This document shows, piece by piece, positions 63,294 to 64,000 of a stretch of DNA of 64,000 nucleotides. The translations under genes and the position numbers were made by a program. The stretch lies in NCBI GenBank assembly GCA_964607575.1, contig CAZSLS010000008.1, positions 1 through 64,000 on the forward strand. The letters run 5' to 3'. Positions within the stretch are counted from its first letter, which is position 1. Each line of letters begins with the position of its first letter. Origin of the DNA: BS750m-G57 sp964607575. GTDB lineage: Bacteria; Planctomycetota; Phycisphaerae; SM23-33. The notes under the pieces are model-generated. The model had not been told where the DNA came from. It ran no database searches and was given only the letters and a program-made list of their open reading frames with translations.

Positions 63294-63881
63294 TCAGTTC
63301 TCGTCTTTCGATGGTGCTTCTTGACCGACGAACGCCGTCGCGCAGAGTTTGAGACACTGTTCGACCGGCATGTCGAGTTCTTCGATGCATTCCGGTTCGC
63401 AGTAGACGGTTATTCCCCCGAACATGTAGCTGAACGGTAGATAGACCGCCACCGTCCGCCCGCCGCCGGAGTCTTGGGCGAATGGGGGGTTATCGTTGGT
63501 GCGGATACCGAGCATCTTCATGCTCGACCCGCGTGGGGAGTAATGGACAACCTTCCCCATTTTGCCCGCATTTCCGCCGAAGAGTTGAAGCAGGTCGCGC
63601 ACCGACTCGTACAGCGTCTTGATCCCGGGGACCCTGGTGACGATTTGTTCCAGCAGCGACCAGACGGCCTGGAACAACCAGAACCGCGTAGCCAGGCCCA
63701 CCAGGTAGACCGCCGCGATCAGGACCAGCGCCCCGACCCCCGGCGGAAGGGTGATGTTGGGCAGTATACTGGCGCCAAGTGCGTCCAGGGCGCTGCCCAA
63801 CCAGCAGACCACATACACCGTAACCGCCAACGGGACCAGGACCATAACACCGGCCAGAAATATGCCTAGCTGCTTCTTCAT
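63294..63881 (-). CDS. DUF502 family membrane protein
   Basis: 195 residues. Two N-terminal hydrophobic helices (about 5-28 and 45-70) precede a soluble part with segments typical of DUF502: TRVPGIKTLYESVRDLLQLF, VVHYSPRGSSMKMLGIRT, and TVAVYLPFSYMFGGITVYCEPE. The function is not established. AAGGAGA is the ribosome binding site of the ATG at 63881; the upstream extension of 28 codons is not supported. Confidence 0.88.
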   Translation of the reverse strand: MKKQLGIFLAGVMVLVPLAVTVYVVCWLGSALDALGASILPNITLPPGVGALVLIAAVYLVGLATRFWLFQAVWSLLEQIVTRVPGIKTLYESVRDLLQLFGGNAGKMGKVVHYSPRGSSMKMLGIRTNDNPPFAQDSGGGRTVAVYLPFSYMFGGITVYCEPECIEELDMPVEQCLKLCATAFVGQEAPSKDEN

Positions 63882-64000
63882 GGAGAATCTCCTTACTTGC
63901 CGTCTGGCGTTGTGGGATATTCTACAGTGGACTGCGGGAAGGTGTAGGAAGTTTTCAGATACCAATCCGCCGCGACCCGGCGGGTGTCACATTTGGTTCA

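Overview
The window looks like a chromosome segment of a planctomycete, most likely of the Phycisphaerae. The evidence is indirect: two PEP-CTERM proteins, a Tat-exported Cys-type sulfatase, Tat-exported oxidoreductase-like proteins, a hydrazine-synthase-alpha-like cytochrome fusion, a DUF6288-type giant exoprotein, a pseudopilin-like lipoprotein, an LPS core/heptose pathway, high GC, and many short palindromic intergenic repeats. There is no rRNA, phage, IS element or CRISPR array. Two tRNAs are present: Glu(CTC) and Ser(GCT).

Layout. 1-3.3 kb: a small membrane protein, an exported C39-like peptidase, a lipoprotein and a repeat-rich non-coding stretch. 3.4-6.3 kb: ileS. 6.7-17 kb: mostly exported carbohydrate and lipid catabolism (GH32, MATE pump, sulfatase, beta-propeller, aldo/keto reductase, Gfo/Idh oxidoreductase, ceramidase-like hydrolase). 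17-19 kb: GmhB-like phosphatase and a very divergent chorismate synthase. 19.3-26.6 kb: a two-CW protein behind a CRP-like operator, a lipoprotein phosphoesterase, a 1,280-residue propeller-cytochrome-FGE fusion, a SanA/YdcF protein and a Tat-exported TIM-barrel protein. 27-30.5 kb: an SGNH/beta-helix protein, a PEP-CTERM protein and a pseudopilin-like lipoprotein. 30.5-44.6 kb: a long minus-strand block holding a split ebo cluster (eboB, eboC, eboF, eboD homologues) with tldD, tldE and a GT4 glycosyltransferase, interrupted by a sialate esterase/LamG gene and a frameshifted DUF6288 gene. 44.7-49.2 kb: a clan-A glycosidase and a CHASE4-like sensor kinase. 49.5-51.4 kb: tRNA-Glu, a PEP-CTERM protein, LOG protein. 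51.6-56.2 kb: a plus-strand envelope operon (HAD lipoprotein, waaF, LPS kinase, GT4, plsY). 56.2-58 kb: thioesterase, MBL hydrolase, repeats, tRNA-Ser. 58.4-62.1 kb: an iron operon (DtxR-family regulator, FeoB, FeoB-associated protein). The end holds an omega-amidase, a small unknown and a DUF502 membrane protein.

The most interesting part is the 30.5-44.6 kb block. TldD and TldE (a peptide-cleaving pair) overlap or abut EboF, EboD and a glycosyltransferase in one apparent operon, with EboC and EboB upstream on the same strand. This suggests an uncharacterised pathway in which a prenylated or cyclitol-derived small molecule, possibly also a peptide, is made and moved to the envelope. Other points of note are the AroC homologue that lacks the canonical GESHG histidine, and the IleRS that has lost most of its C-terminal zinc cysteines.
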